Source of the DNA: Spirogloea muscicola
Taxonomy: Eukaryota > Streptophyta > Zygnematophyceae > Spirogloeales > Spirogloeaceae
DNA length: 49,317 bases
Assembly (NCBI GenBank): GCA_009602725.1
Contig: WELB01000021.1
Coordinates: 626,971 to 676,287 of the forward strand
Direction: 5' to 3'
Part shown: piece after piece, positions 1 to 12,300 of the stretch
How positions within the stretch are numbered: the stretch's first letter is position 1
Layout of the letters: each line of letters opens with the position of its first letter
The notes under the pieces: model-generated
Seen by the model: the letters and a program-made list of their open reading frames with translations, nothing else
What the model was told of the DNA's origin: nothing
Database searches by the model: none
Position numbers and translations under genes: made by a program

Positions 1-2083
1 GCCACCGAAGCCGCAACCTGCGCCCAACTCCCCAGGTGTGCTGCCCGGCAGGCACGAGCCAGCGGGCGGCAGCCCAGACCCCCTCGGCTCACAGGCAGGG
101 AGGCCTGGTGCACAGCAGCCGGCGTCTCCAGGAAGGCCGGGTGTTGGACCAGGGCCGCTGTGCAGGCCAGGATACCTGCATCGAAAGTTGCATAGGCGGC
201 CTGCGTCGCCGGGGAGGGGGGGAGGGCTCGAGCCAGGTACAGGGGACGGTGGGCTATGCTGCGCGTCAGCATGGCAAGCCCCAGCTGCATATCGTGCAGC
301 TCAGGGAGGCGGGCCGCCGGCTTTAGGTGCTCCTGCAGCTTGCTGCGCAGCTGCTCGTCCACGAAGGCAGGTGAGCCCAATGGAACCCCGAGGAGTGTGA
401 TGCCCCCGGCAGGTGTCTGACAGCCGGAGGGAAGGCGGAGGAGGGCTGCCAACCCTTGTGGGGACCAGGCGCTACACTTCGACGCTCGGATGTCCAGGCC
501 GATCTCCTTCAGCTGCTCCTCGAGCGTGGCGAAGGCAGCCAAGACCTCGTCTGGTTGCCCGACCAGGGAGGTGTCGTCGGCATACGTGGGCATGAGGACG
601 CCCGGGTGAGCAGCTGCCGTGGCCGTCAGGGCGCGGTCGTGGGCCAGCGCGTAGAAAAACCCCGCCAGCGGGTCACCCTGACGCGTGCCCGTGGAAGACT
701 GAAGGACCTCCATTCCTCCGGCTCCATGCCGCCATAGGAGATCACTGGGCTGGCCGTAGCCCAGCCGAAAGAACGGCAGCAGGGTGGGGAAGGCCGCACG
801 GAGCTCCTCGGCGACTGTGGCGCGGTCGACGCAGTTAAAGGCATTGCGGACGTCCACCGCCAGCACGACCCACTCGGGGTGCAAGTCGAGGGAAGCCCGC
901 ACCCCGTGGACAACCGCCTCGCCGCCGCTCCGCAGGCCTGCGCCGTACTGGTGTGGCGCCAGGTGTGTGGGCCGCATCGGCGTGCTGTTGCCAAAGTGCC
1001 CTACCCACCAGGCGGTACAGGACCTCGCCGATGGCAATGGGGCGGACGCCGCCAGTGACCTTGCTGAGGGCCAGCAGGGTGCTGGCGCAGAGCACACCGC
1101 GGATGCTGGCAGGGACGTGATCCCGGGCCATGTGTTGGCACACCTGGTGCAGCACCCGAAAGTCCGCCTCGTGTCCCTCGAGAAAAAGCTCTCTCAAATG
1201 CTCCGTAACCATGCGCGAGGGGCCACCTGCAGCTGCGCGCCGGCTGCTCTGCAGGGCCTTGCGGAGGGCTGCCGCATCCAGGGCCACTCCCTCCGGCGGG
1301 ACGTAGGAAGCCAACCACGAAGGCAAGGGAGAGCGTGCCGGGGGGTGGAGGGACGAGAGGGCTTGCCGCGTGTCCTCAGTCGCCGGCCAACACCGAATCA
1401 TCCAGTGCCTGGACTGCTCTCGAGAGCTCCCCGTCATGGCCATACCGAAGAGCGCGGCGGACACTGGCCGCCCTGTCAGGCGATGGCACTGTCTGCGAAG
1501 TGCGGCGGCCGGCTGTGGCCGCAGCCACGGCAGCGTCATGCCGCGCCAGAAGCTCCTCCCATCGCCCGCACTCGAAGAGGTAGATGCGGTCCAGGAGCAG
1601 CTGACGGCCTTGGCCGTGGCCCTGGGGGGGTGCACGCCCGAGCAGCAGCCTGGGGAAGAGGATGAACACTTTCCAGGCGGCGGAGTCCCTGTGGTCGTCC
1701 ACAATTCGTTGCAGAACAGGGCGGAGGGCGCGGCGCAGGTGTGGGCGCGCCCACAGCGGCACGCGGCGCAGGAGTGGGAGAGCCTCCTGCCGGTGGACCG
1801 CATCCAGGTCAAGGTCCGCTGCCCATTGCCAGTGGTAGGGACCTGGTGGGATCGGCCCTGGTGGGACACGCCGGCCTTCGCTGCCCCCGCGGCCGCGGCT
1901 GCCCGCTGCGGCCAGGTGGGCCGGGCCGCTCCGGCGTGCCGCCTTCTCAACTCCTGGCCGACAGCGACGTCGGCGCCCGGCAAAGCACGCCTTCCGTCTG
2001 CCTTCTTGTGATGGCCGCCAGCCGCACGGCATCGCCACAAGCTCGCCATGTGGTGTAAATTTCACAGCCAGTGCTGGTAGCAA
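1..2083 (-). pseudogene. Non-LTR (LINE-like) retrotransposon ORF with reverse transcriptase, frameshifted and cut by the window edge
   Basis: The encoded protein would copy element RNA into DNA at a chromosomal nick. Read on the minus strand, the coding signal moves through three frames: roughly 2083-1380, then 1390-1000, then 1000 to the edge. The middle frame shows a GGVRPIAIGEVLYRL block near 1010-1060, typical of reverse transcriptase. The last frame shows AVDVRNAFN near 840-860, GTRQGDPLAG near 660-690 and the catalytic YADD at about 573-584, followed by an LGVPLG block near 375-390. It continues open to base 1, where SRGGLG and LGSWAQ follow the palm and thumb region. The shifts fall near 1380 (a TGA after LAGD) and near 990, so one intact protein cannot be made without frame correction. 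The N-terminus is not clear. Sequencing error could explain one shift; two suggest a dead copy. The family assignment rests on motif order and is firm; the clade is not determined. Confidence 0.88.
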
Positions 2084-2739
2084 TTCCGCGTTCGCCCCCG
2101 TATTGAGTGCACCAGGCCCTGCCGGGTACCCCCGCCGCGGGCGGCTGGTGCCTTGTGCTCAGCCATTGCTGACAATCTGGAAGTGCCAGTCCTTCTGGAC
2201 ACGCTATGCTCCTGCTGCTTGCCCCCTTAGCTTTTCTCTATTACTTCACGAATTTATGTGTGACATTTTGTCGACAGGCTCACGCGGCAAGCCCCCTTGC
2301 TGTGTTGTTGGATGCTTTGCTCGCTCCCCTTGAGAGTTTGTCCTTCACCTGTAGGCCGTCTCTCAAGTCTTGCCCCAGCCCCAGCGGCCCTCCTCATACA
2401 GGACGCACCAAGTCTGCACACCCTCATGCAGCCAATTATTCACCACATTCTCGGCCGAGCCTAGTGCCCAATTTGCATCGTGTCATGCCTGGGCGCAGAG
2501 CGTTGTTGTAGCGTCGGCTGGAGGGCGGTTGGGCGGCACCGAGCAGGGCTAACCCTGGTCGGATATCTCAGGTAGGAAGATGGTAAGGGACCCTCAGCGG
2601 GGGGAACCTACAGAGTGACTCGCTGGGAAGGATGCAACGCGTATGGGCGGCCCGGAGAGCCCCGGGGCACCGGAACCAAGTCCTTGTACCTGCTGCCTTG
2701 AACCCCCCTCGCGGGGTGGGCTCTCGGAGAGCGAACGGC
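2084..2739. other. Intergenic stretch upstream of the retrotransposon ORF
   Basis: No coding signal is convincing here. It lies 5' of the minus-strand retrotransposon ORF and could include that element's 5' region, but no promoter or element boundary is visible. Confidence 0.4.
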
Positions 2740-2830
2740 GGAGAGCATGGCGCGCCCTGAGAGAAGTGGGGCTGGCAAAGCCAGCCCAGAAAAGAATGGA
2801 CTTGCGCGGAGAGGCCATCTCTCCGCAAGT
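2740..2830 (-). repeat. Retrotransposon 3' tail fragment with perfect hairpin
   Basis: On the minus strand a GTCCATTCTTTTC lead-in is followed by GGGCTGGCTTTGCCAGCCC at about 2769-2789, a 7-bp stem with a 5-base loop. The same lead-in and hairpin occur on the plus strand at 23040-23070 and 23695-23735, behind the conserved end of a retrotransposon protein. This copy is only the 3' region. An 18-bp palindrome-like segment (GCGGAGAG/CTCTCCGC) lies next to it near 2797-2827. Confidence 0.7.
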
Positions 2831-2850
2831 CCCGTGGGAGAAAGAGCCTA

Positions 2851-2889
2851 GCGCCGCCGCCGGCGCCGCCGGCGCCGCAGCCGCCGGCG
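2851..2889. repeat. GCC/GCCGGC triplet-rich low-complexity tract
   Basis: About 40 bases of almost pure GCC and GGC triplets. Several similar tracts occur in the window (23263-23310, 46270-46320, 48820-48895). It supports many spurious open frames. Confidence 0.85.
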
Positions 2890-2891
2890 AG

Positions 2892-4049
2892 GGTTCGGAG
2901 GGTTTAGGCGCGCGGCGCGCAGGCCAGCACTCCAGGTCAGGGTGTGCGGTGAAAGATCCCCCGGCGGGGGTGACCACGCAGCGGCGCAGGAGGCGCACGC
3001 GGGTGTGAGGGAGGCAAGTTAATTCTACTTGGTGTGGTGACTCTTCTGCCACGTCCTCTGCATGTCTGCTTACTTGGCAGTGAGGCCATGCAGGGCAGGC
3101 TGCTACTAGCCAAGCAGAGTCCTGGCCTGTAGGCGGAGCTTCAGATGTGGCACTTCGACCCGTAGAGAGCGCTATACGGGCAGGCACGACAAGCCTGAAA
3201 AGAGAGATTCTAGAAAGCAAAGGGAATGGGAGTCCATGCGGAAGGCAAGTGCCTGTAGCAAACGCGCCACAGAAGTCAGCGATACTTGGTTACACACGGT
3301 AATTCGTAGGAGCGGTGGTTGAGAGACCAGCCGATGGCGAGTTGGGCCAGACGCCGCTCGCTTCTGCAAGAGCGGGAAGCCATGCTCTCTTGTGATGGTC
3401 GTGCCATCACTTTGAGCACTACCATCATGTCTCGTCCTTTCGCTGGTAGTCACAGGCCCTATCAGTACTGCTAACTTTTACCACCCAGGGTTGGCATGCT
3501 CGTCTCTGTCAAATCCTTTGACTCTTGCTCGGTCAGCTTGATGGTGATCACTACAGATAGTGGCCAGAGCCACTACTTTAAGGGTCTCTTGTGAATAAGC
3601 CTTGCCCTTGGCCACAACTTAAATGCCAGAAAAGGACCACCCATGAATACTGAGAGGCGGCTGATAAGTGGACAGCAGAGTGGTTGTTGCATCCGAACAG
3701 TCTACTCATGACAAAATTCGTTGGCCTCTCTCGTATTGGATATGGTACGGTGTAATAGCGAGTTGGGCTGGAGAACCATCTAATGCACCCTTAAGGGCCA
3801 CGGGAGCACTCGCTGTGAGGGGATGGCCGGGCTCTATTTGCACTTGCAGCGACCGCGCCTGCTCCCATGCCTAGCTATGGCTGCTGCCTACTTGGCGTGC
3901 GGGCTCAGCCTGAGCTGATATAATGTCTGTCTGCCACTCTGAGCGAATCTGCGTCTGTAGTACTGAAAGGGGGCGGTCTGCTAATCCTCTTGAGAGGTTT
4001 GAACAGCCAGCTATATAATTGGCGTAGCAAAGACGTGAGAGGCCAGTCG
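2892..4049. other. Unassigned intergenic region
   Basis: I see no gene, RNA or repeat that I can support in this stretch. Confidence 0.4.
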
Positions 4050-4215
4050 AGAGAAGCAACTGGATGAGTTGCCAACTCGGTGAAAATGGGTCGAAGGGGC
4101 CACAAGGACGGAGGGGCCTGAAACTGCTATGTCAGAACGGGTGGAGGATGGACTACTCAGTAGCTACGATTGAGGAGCCCCAAATCCGACAGCCTAGACT
4201 GCCGGAAAACTAAAG
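4050..4215 (-). repeat. Retrotransposon 3' end: conserved protein C-terminus (SDLGLLNRSY-stop) plus 3' region
   Basis: The minus strand encodes LSDLGLLNRSY followed by a stop near 4157. The sequence beyond the stop reads on as GTCCATCCTCC, a C-rich stretch, then GTTCTGACATAGC. The same order is found on the plus strand after the stop at 43860 and again at 38340-38380, so these three copies form a sub-group of the tail family. Confidence 0.7.
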
Positions 4216-4394
4216 GAGAGGGGCTATTCGCAGGGGGCGAGGGTTGTGAGAACAAGCTCGTTTCGGCTGGGCTCTTACATGCCATCGACAGATACTCCAC
4301 TTCTTCTTGCACAGCAGACAGGGGCGGATTGACACGGATAGAACGATGAAAATCAATCCCCAGACGATAGACGATAAATTCGATGGGGTGGGCA

Positions 4395-4620
4395 ACCGGC
4401 GCGACCGCGCGGCGCCGGGGGAGGGCGGGGCCGCCGCCTCCCCCGCCGTCTCTCCCTCCCTCCGCGGCCCTCTGCGGTTTTACAGCGTGCGTCGCCCAGT
4501 GCCCCGCCACCTCCCTCCTGCCCTCCCCCTCCCCTGCCACATTTTGCCGCCCCAACTTCTTCCTCGGCGGGGGCCCCCGGCACGATAAGGTGTCCGCCAC
4601 CCCTGCCCCTGCCCCTGCAC
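4395..4620. other. GC-rich, C-tract-rich patch without a gene
   Basis: Runs of CCCTCC and CCCCTGCC produce several overlapping open frames on both strands that are low in complexity and lack any recognisable domain. I treat them as compositional artefacts. Confidence 0.5.
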
Positions 4621-4734
4621 CTGCGCCGCCGCTTTGTGCATATGTACGTTCCTCTGTGGTTGGCTTCTCACGGCCAGTATGAGGCAGTACAAGGCAATGG
4701 GCGCACCGCTGGGTGCTTGCGAATGCAGTTTCGA

Positions 4735-4815
4735 GCGGTGCTCGGACGAAAAGACGCTTCCAGGAGAGGGCGGTGGCAGTGAGAGGCCAGCTCAGAAGAA
4801 AGAATGAATGAAGGA
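4735..4815 (-). repeat. Retrotransposon 3' hairpin fragment
   Basis: On the plus strand GGCAGTGAGAGGCCAGCTC is followed by an AAGAATG-rich segment. The reverse complement is the usual GAGCTGGCCTCTCACTGCC hairpin arm followed by the CACCGCCCTCTCCTGGAAGC motif shared with the copy at 45350-45380. Confidence 0.65.
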
Positions 4816-5099
4816 CGGCAGCGTTTTGTTGCGCCCCATCCCGTCGGTAGCTCGTCCCCGCCTATTTGACCTGGCTTAACACGCCACTGTCTGAGGCTTA
4901 GTCATCTTCCCAGATGTGAACAGACTCGAGGCTGCGGTCCCAACCGTATTGTGATGGGCAAGAGGCGGACAGGGTACCCCGTAGCGTGTAACTCCCGTCC
5001 GGTTCCCGGTATATATGGTCGTCGACCATTTCATCGTCCGCTAATCGCTAACTACTCATTGTCGGTTAGGCCGATCCGGCACACTACACCCCCTTTGAT

Positions 5100-5605
5100 T
5101 GACAGTTGATGAAGGGCTCGCCCATTGAGGATAGGGGCTGGAAAAGCCAGCCGAATGAACAAAGGACGAGAAGGGGCCAGGGGAAGTACGAAGAGTTGTC
5201 CTCCGCGTCTCCAGCGTCCACCGCGGCGTTGAGGGGCGCATCCTCAGGCTCCAGGTCGTGGGGGGGCGAGACCTTAGTAGGAAACTGGCTCTCCCTAAGG
5301 GGGGCAAGGGCTGTGAACAGCCAGCCCGAAAAGGCAACAGCGCTTCCAACTTGACAGCAGTGGCTGTGAGAAAGGCTCGCCCATTGAGGATAGGGGCTGG
5401 AAAATGCCAGCCCAGAAAAGAGTGAACAAAGGACGAGAAGGGGCCAGGGGAAGTACGAAGAACAACAAGCACTAAAGAGGAACGAAGCAGCTACGAAGCA
5501 CTCAGTAATCCCTGCTAAGCAGCCTCAGGTCAGAGAGACTGGGTTCCTGGAAGCGGGTCCCCTGGCCAGAGCCAGAGGCAGCAGCGAGGGCTCTGCCTGC
5601 ACGCA
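5100..5605 (-). repeat. Cluster of retrotransposon 3' tails, one with protein C-terminus
   Basis: Three hairpin units lie in tandem on the minus strand: near 5122-5146, near 5303-5325 and near 5388-5415. The first and third share a nearly identical block of about 70 bases (GGCTCGCCCATTGAGGATAG, then the hairpin, then GGACGAGAAGGGGCCAGGGG on the plus strand), so this is a local duplication. The third unit is joined at 5490-5530 to the coding end that would read SDLRLLSR on the minus strand, here partly mutated, and to the GGACCCGCTTCCAGGAACC box at 5540-5565. Confidence 0.75.
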
Positions 5606-5624
5606 GGTGCAGCGCGCGGGCCAT

Positions 5625-5965
5625 AGACCTTGCTGTGAGAGGCCAGCTCAAAGGAATGGACATGGTCGGAAAGGGCCGGATGGCGCAAGAAGCAAGATAC
5701 TGATCGCTAAGATGTCAGCAAGTGGGCTCTCAGTAACCTCTAGTCAGTAAATGGAGGTCGGAATAGCTAAAGGGCGGAAAGACTTCGTTCGCCCTGACGG
5801 AACCCGGAGGCAGCAGCCAAGGCGCGGCCTGCACGCAAGTGGACGGCGAAGGCAAGGGACCTCTACAGGGAGATGGCCAGGCGCATCCTGAACACTTGAG
5901 CAAGCGACCCAGCGGAAGTGAAGCCGGGCTGCCGCTCTCTGCCCTTGGCGGCGGGCCACTGCACG
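5625..5965 (-). repeat. 5'-truncated retrotransposon copy: last ~75 codons and 3' hairpin
   Basis: The minus strand encodes an end resembling SLAQVFRMRLAISL, then sequence ending in YSDLHLLTRGY and a stop near 5737. In the full copy at 39735-40005 the same region reads MRLAVSLQRSLAFAV without interruption. Here CAG of SLQRSL has become TAG at about 5866, and the later part lies in another frame, so the copy is dead. The hairpin (GGCTGTGAGAGGCCAGCTC on the plus strand) is at about 5631-5650. Confidence 0.75.
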
Positions 5966-6700
5966 AAAAGAACTGACAAGGTGTTGGGGGGTCCACGCGC
6001 CAGCCAGGCTGCGTTCCGGTCCTGCCTCCCGCTTTCGAGGCTGTCGCTCGCCTGGGCCGTCTGGTCAGGCCGCTCTCCCGCCGGAATTCTCCGCCGTTGG
6101 GGATCAGCGCCCCTCAGGAGCCTTTCTTTCAGATACATTCGCGGCTCTTGCGGTAGACGTGCACGGGGCCAGCAGCCTTCACAACCGTCGGCAATACTGC
6201 ATTGGCAAACCCTCAGTGCTGCAAGGTGCTGCGGCCATCCTCTCACGCGTGATGTCTGATCCAGCAGACGAGCCGGCCTGCACAACGTACCTGCTCTCTC
6301 CTAAGCTTGTTCCTGGCCCTCTGTCCTCCTATGGTGGGGACGGCCGCAGCTGCCTCCTGGACAGGCTGGCTCGTTTAGCAAGCGGCAGTAAGAGTGACCT
6401 GGCCCACCAGCGTGCAGCATCCGCTTTGGGCTGGTCGGGCCGTGCTCTCAATACGATTTTGCACGTGGCAACGCAGTCAACCAGCCAATCTGCGCAGGTC
6501 CTCATCTCTACAACCTATTTGAAAGCATTGCCAGCCCTGGCTATGCTCATTATGAGGACGTCTTTCTGGTCGAGACGGCCTTGCCGGCAGCATCTCTTGC
6601 TCTTGGGCAGCCATGTGTCACAATGCCTGCAGCGAGCTCAGGCCAGGTGCTCTTCACTAGGAAGCTGTGTAAGCTTTACTTGGTATCAAGGCCGCCTGTG
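5966..6700. other. Region with long open frames but no recognised gene
   Basis: A plus-strand frame of about 180 codons (6159-6701) contains a plausible stretch reading LDRLARLASGSKSDLAHQRA, but I recognise no domain and there is no matching sequence elsewhere in the window. It lies between two retrotransposon remnants and may be decayed element sequence. I do not call a gene. Confidence 0.25.
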
Positions 6701-6704
6701 AACC

Positions 6705-6835
6705 GGCGTATGGTATTCAGGCATTGCTTAGCAGCCACTATGGGCTGACCCGCAGCGTGAGTCGGCATTGCTTAGCAGCAGGCGGCCTACATCTCTAGAT
6801 GTACTTTACTGTGTACATGGCCGCTTCTTCCCTCT
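6705..6835 (+). repeat. Retrotransposon 3' tail, second subfamily (B)
   Basis: The sequence TATGGGCTGACCCGCAGCGTGA resembles the end GDLYALTRGY-stop seen at 45930-45960. It is followed by a segment in the order AGCAGCAGG, ACATCT, then TTTGTAC-GGCC, found again near 15360-15420 and 45960-46025. The 3' region lacks the family-A hairpin. It lies about 0.9 kb upstream of the decayed reverse transcriptase. Confidence 0.5.
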
Positions 6836-7735
6836 ATCATTGGTACACGCTGTCCTCCTCCCCAGCACCACTGGGCTTGGGCTGACAAGATGGACATTTC
6901 AGCAGCTTTGTAGGGGCCTGGAATACTCCTCGATGTGGGAGTTGGATCGTCAGCCAGGCGCCGGGTTAGGAAAAGGAGGAGACCCACCGATTCAGGCTTG
7001 GTCAAGGTGTGTAGCCCGTTTTTGTGCTTTGCAAAGTCGAAGGAGACGGCGGGGGTAGCTGAGGTGGCAGGTCCAATACCAGATTGCTTTACCCCACTAA
7101 ACGCTAAGTGCGCTGCTTTTATCTCACCATGAGTTGTGTTCCACTATGGGCACAGCATAGGGGAACAAAGTCACACCGTGTGACACACCAAATACCACAT
7201 TATTCAAGCGCGGTGCCTGCTCTCTCAACTACTCGTATTTCTGGTTTGCATCTCTTTCACTTGCTTTGGTCTTGCTTGTACTCGCTTGATTCTGGTCTTT
7301 TAACTGTCTGGCTATCTCTTCTACTTTCATCAATATATATCGCTCTTGATGTTTCTTCTGACATGGATTCTTCTTCTGGCAAAGCCATCACTCGTCAATC
7401 TGACAATACAGAAAGCAAAGACTCCTGCAGCACAGCCTTCAGTAGGCGTGGTCACATATGCGCTATTCTCTGCAGTGAAGGTAACAAAGAAGCACTTTCC
7501 ACAATGAGGCGGCCGTGACGCGTTATCCCTGTCCTCATGGCAAGGCCCTTGCTGGGCTTCTTTCCTACGGAGGCGCAGCCTGTCTGCCAGCAGCTTCTGT
7601 ACTGCCTGCCGCTTCTTAAGTCGAGGTTGCTGAGGGAGCTCCTGGGCTTTTGGCGGATCAGGAGGCTGCACTGCACCCTCCTCCACCCTGATTGCAACTT
7701 GCATCTGGGGCCTCGGCAGCCCCCCAACAGCAGCC
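6836..7735. other. Unassigned region upstream of decayed reverse transcriptase
   Basis: Open frames on both strands overlap one another at 7330-7940. None shows a domain. The plus-strand part from about 7540 may already be the N-terminal part of the decayed retrotransposon that follows. Confidence 0.3.
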
Positions 7736-9305
7736 TTGCTCAAGCATGCCCTCCGCTTTGCCAATGCAAACGAAACCCTGCATGCCATGCAGGCCCTCGA
7801 GCCCTCCTCTCCTGCTCTGGCAGATGACACGGCGGTGCTGGCAGTGCAGGAGCTCCACCCGCTGCCACCTGCCGACACAGGGCCCATTGGCCCTTTGCTG
7901 GCCTCTAATACCTCCTCGATGGAGGATGACCTGGACACTGCAATTCTTACACGGGCAGCATTGCAGCTTAGCGCAGCTGTAGGGGTCCTTCAGGCATGCT
8001 TCTGGAGCACCTGAACAAGTTGAAGCTGGGGGGCGATGCAGCAGACTTTGTGCATGTCTGCCAACACATTGTAAGTGGGCCTCAGCTCCTCCGCAGGCTC
8101 TGTGTGCTTCTTACCAGCCTCCTGAAAACTCTAAAGGGAGGGGGGAATGGCAGCCCCTCAGTATGCGCGGGGTTTAAATTACTGGATGTGTCTTCTTTGG
8201 TGTCTACCTAAATCCACTCCAAGTCCTGTGTACTTGGCACTGGCCTGTACTGCAGCGGCAAGGCTACTACGTTCAGCACACGAGGTGCATTGGAAGCACA
8301 CCGCAATCTCCAGGTGCTATTTGGCAAAATAGGAGATGCTTCCAACACCATCCAGTGCTGCATAGGGTAGGAGCTCAGTGATGCCTTTTCCAACCTTGTC
8401 TGAATCCTCTTAGCTATGTAGGGCAAGATTAGTACGCTTTGGTGGTTGCATTGACATAATGCATCGCGCTGTTAACCACAGGCACACGGATCCCTGTGTT
8501 GACTTCCGGCGTCATTTCGGTGGACCTCTGCATCCTCTTCCTGTCTGCCGCTACCCATCCTTGCGTCCTCCTCTTGGCAATTGCCACTAATGTCTCCTTT
8601 GTTGCCCCCCACCCACCTTGTCCTCACAGCCTATGGCACCTTGCTCTAGGGGTTGGCACTCTGGGCCTCACATGAGACCCTCCGAGTACTTCTCGTGGTT
8701 TAGCATGGGGCTTGCTAGCCTGCCTCCTGCTACCCGAGTAGTGCCAGTCCCTGCACCAGGTCACCATCCTCGTCGGACGCTGGACGCCCGTGTGCTTGTG
8801 CAGGCCAAGGTCAAGGAGCATCTCCAGTACCACCTATGTCAACGGGCTCGGCTATCAGGCCTCCAGGGCTTGCAGAAGCCTTCCCAGGCTGCATCAATCA
8901 ACGCCTGACATTCATAACTTGATTTACTCTCTCGGGGTCTTTCCCCTTACGATGACCTCAGGGATGTCAATTCTGGCTTCATAAGAAGGTCCAATCGATG
9001 GTTGACCGAGAACTTGTTTGTGGATCTTCCTAGTCTAAGCTTCGACTAGACCTACCTTGCTGCAGTCCACGACGAGCTAATGGCTTGTGCAACACCCAAG
9101 GCTTTCCACCTCACAGCCTCCTACTATCTGCAACTTCCTCCCCAGCAGCCTCGGGCGGGCTTGGATTGACGCTGTCAGGACCAGGCTTGCAGGCCAGTCT
9201 ACCTTGCAGCTGGGCAGCTTCTGCGGCCCCAGTCTCATCTGGATTGTCCGAGCCATGGCTGGCACATCATTGAGGCACTCGTGAATGACATCCGCTGATC
9301 ACATC
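7736..9305 (+). pseudogene. Strongly decayed non-LTR reverse transcriptase
   Basis: The order of blocks follows the element at 1-2083 on the opposite strand. MLLEHLNKLKLGGDAADFVH (about 7996) matches the EHLRELFLEGHEADFRV region and continues as VCQHIVSG, as in VCQHMARD. GTGLYCSGKATTF (about 8235-8275) matches the GAGLRSGGEAVV region. NLQVLFGKIGDASN (about 8305-8345) sits where AVDVRNAFN should be, so the first catalytic Asp block is lost. VQAKVKEHL (about 8805) corresponds to EQLRSKLQEHL. Frame changes and stops occur throughout, and no YADD is left. This is an old copy of a related element, about 1.5 kb long. Which residues were lost is an inference from alignment by eye. Confidence 0.65.
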
Positions 9306-12300
9306 TGCTTCATGTTGACCTGCCCACCACCAGCTCTTCCGAGCCCGAACTGAGCTGCTACAGATACTTTCACAACAACAGTGTGCACGTGGATGGAGGA
9401 ACGCAGCAGCATAATCTCAAAGAGAGATCAGGCAGCTTTCAACTAGTAGCCAAATGCCGTGGTGTTTGACAACTGGAGTCAAACTAAGTCCCACTTGGTT
9501 TTCCTCTTCTTGCACCGGCATTTCCATCCTGCCACTCTTGGACGCCACGCCCTGCTTGTAGCAGGAACTGCTTACTGACTGATTGTTGCTGCTGCGCCTG
9601 GGCCCTCCTTGAAGCAACATGGCAGTGTTATGCAGTTTCCAGTAGGCAGATGCGGTCTTGATCCTGGTGCACATGGTTTGTGTGGCTGGAAGTAGTCTAA
9701 TGGCCGTCATGACTTGTGTGAGACAGCATCTTCGGGGGATTCTCTGAGTATCACTGAGGGGTTGTTAGATTATAGTGCCAATACACAGGTGCGTGCAGAC
9801 AACCTCCAGCGTGCAGACGACGGGAGGGTTTGTTGGGGTACTACTTGGTGGTGACCTTCGCCTCTTGCTTTCTTTGGAAAATCACCAAGTGGCGAATGTA
9901 TCTGTGCCACTGTGTCTGCACCAGAAGAGGGCTGAGCAGTCTGTGCTGCAAATATAGAAGGCAGCTCAGTATGCCCAATACCGCCCCCCTTCGCTGCTAG
10001 ATACACTCTTCAGCAATGAGCCTCATGAGCCTCATTGTTCATCATGAAAGTGCTGGCTTGCCCTTAGGCTCGCATTGAGCTGCAGGTCACGTTTGTGGCC
10101 AGCACAACAAGTGTTTGAGTTTGTACACCCCTCCCTGAAACAGTCCGGTCTTGAGGTACTTGTCCTGCTCCTCACAGCACTTGCAGGCTATGCCCTTGCA
10201 TTTACACGCTCTGTGGGCATTGGCTGCCACGTCTGTGATTGGCTTGACAGATGTGTGGCTCCGGAACTACGATCTTTTGAACTGCATCCAGCTCCCCTTA
10301 TCGTTATCAGAAGTGAGGGACATTATGCAGCCCTTTGCCTTTGCACTCGTTCTCGCCTCAACATGCCCGTCAGCTCCACAAGCCACGAGCTTCTGGGGAA
10401 AGACCTGGTGGATTGAAGAGATGGGGACGTCTTTTGCAGCTCGTCCCTGCCAGTTGCCCTTCGTATCCTTTTACCCACCACTAAGACTATGTAAGCAGCT
10501 CCAAATCTGCATCGCGTATTAGGTGAGCTTGAGAGCTCCACGGTAACACATAGCTGTGAATGGCCACCTTGCAAAAGAGGAGCGTGGAAGCGTGACGACA
10601 AGACAATATGAGCTCCTGATGTTTGTGGCAAGGGCCAGGCATATGCAGAAGAGGGTCCTGTTGAAAGGAGTACTGGCATGTGTGCAAAACTGACAGGCTA
10701 ATGAGAACGGGCACAGTATTTTGGATAGCTGCCAGGTGGCCCTCTCAGAAGAGTCTGTCGAGCAGCAAGCTAGAAGAGTGGTGGTGACACTGATGGTGAC
10801 GGTGGCAGCATGACCGTCACAAGAGTCTGGCCAAGCACTCAAATCAATGGCTAGGGTCATCCAAAAGCACCATTGATGTAAAATGGGCAGTCCGGCTTCT
10901 GCTAGCTAAGTAGCGATACATGAAAGCACATAGGTGGACCGCAAGGACACAGCATGCAGTGTAGGCGGTCTCTCCCTGGAGACAGGAGTGACTGCAGCAG
11001 CAGAACAAGTGCTGACGGTGCATTTGCGATACTTTATTTGCAGGCGTCCAAGGCTTGAGTGTACTCTGCACTTGACAATTGGTCTCAGTCGCGATGTTGA
11101 GCCCCTTTTGCTGGCATTCGGATGAATCATCCAAAAGAAAACGAAGATCACACTCCATTGCTTAATCATGTTGGCCTCCACCAAGCTAGCTTTACTGGCA
11201 TGCAAGGGGATCCAAGCACATACGTGCTCAAGCGAGTAGCAGTCTAGCTCCAACTACCAAGGATGAGACGATTGTTGGCACCGTGACAAGCACATTCTTG
11301 CATACCAGTTGCCCACCCTCTACGTGGCACATTTGAAGCTACCTGTGTGTGGAACTTTGTAGAACTGCGATATGATGCCAAATCATCACCTGTAACAAGC
11401 AGGTACGCTTCCGTGCACTTGCAGAACACTTGCGAACAATGACCTGTATATTGTGAAGGTGATACTGATGAAAGACTCATGTGAATCAGTAGGGTCCAGC
11501 CCGACGACTTAGCAGGTCAGATCTCAGGACGGTGCCAGTGCAGGCAGAGTATCTGTTATCCTGACCAGCGTCAGCATTGAGGTCCTTCATGTGTTGCTAG
11601 TAGAAGACCAAGCCAGGAAATGAAGCTAGTGAAGCTCAAGCTTCACTAACGACCTCAACGTCCTCTCTACATAAATACGTCCTTTGAGGAGGGACGAAGT
11701 ACCACCTTCATATGTTATGTAAAGTAACATCCTTAGTAATCAGTGATTTTTATGGATGTGACAAAGCAGCACTGTACGATATTCGCGTGCTCATGGTCAC
11801 CGGTTTTGCAGATCTTTCCAGTCAAGCACAAGGTTGTCCAGTGACATGTTTAGGCAGTTCGCACAGGCAAAAGGCAGGTCGTCCATGCGATATCCACACC
11901 ATAAGACAGCTGTTGCCTGCCAAGGCACAAGCCCTTCTTTAGTGGTCAGAAGCCCAATCCTGTGTGATATGAAGAGAAAGTATCATTGGACTCGAGAGCT
12001 CACTGACAGCGGTGAATCCTCTCTTTGATCACAAAGCGTCCGAAACCTTGGATTGCTAGCTTTACCTCAGGCAAAGCACTGAATCTTGAATAGAGATTCC
12101 AGCATCCAAGAGCTAGTAGCATTCCTGTGAAGGCCACAAGGACACCGGCTGCAATGTGGACGGTACCCATCCCGGATATGGGTGGGGGGCCCCATGCAGG
12201 CGTCCAAAGCTTTCAATCCGGGGCTCTTGAAAATCGGTTCCAGCTGTAACACTGTGTCCCTTCTTCATGTTCCTGAAGCTGTTAGCAACGCATTCATGGT

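Noticed and set aside
784-2011. Plus-strand open frames of 213-293 codons
   Set aside because: They lie antisense to the GC-rich reverse-transcriptase ORF, whose motifs are unmistakable on the minus strand.
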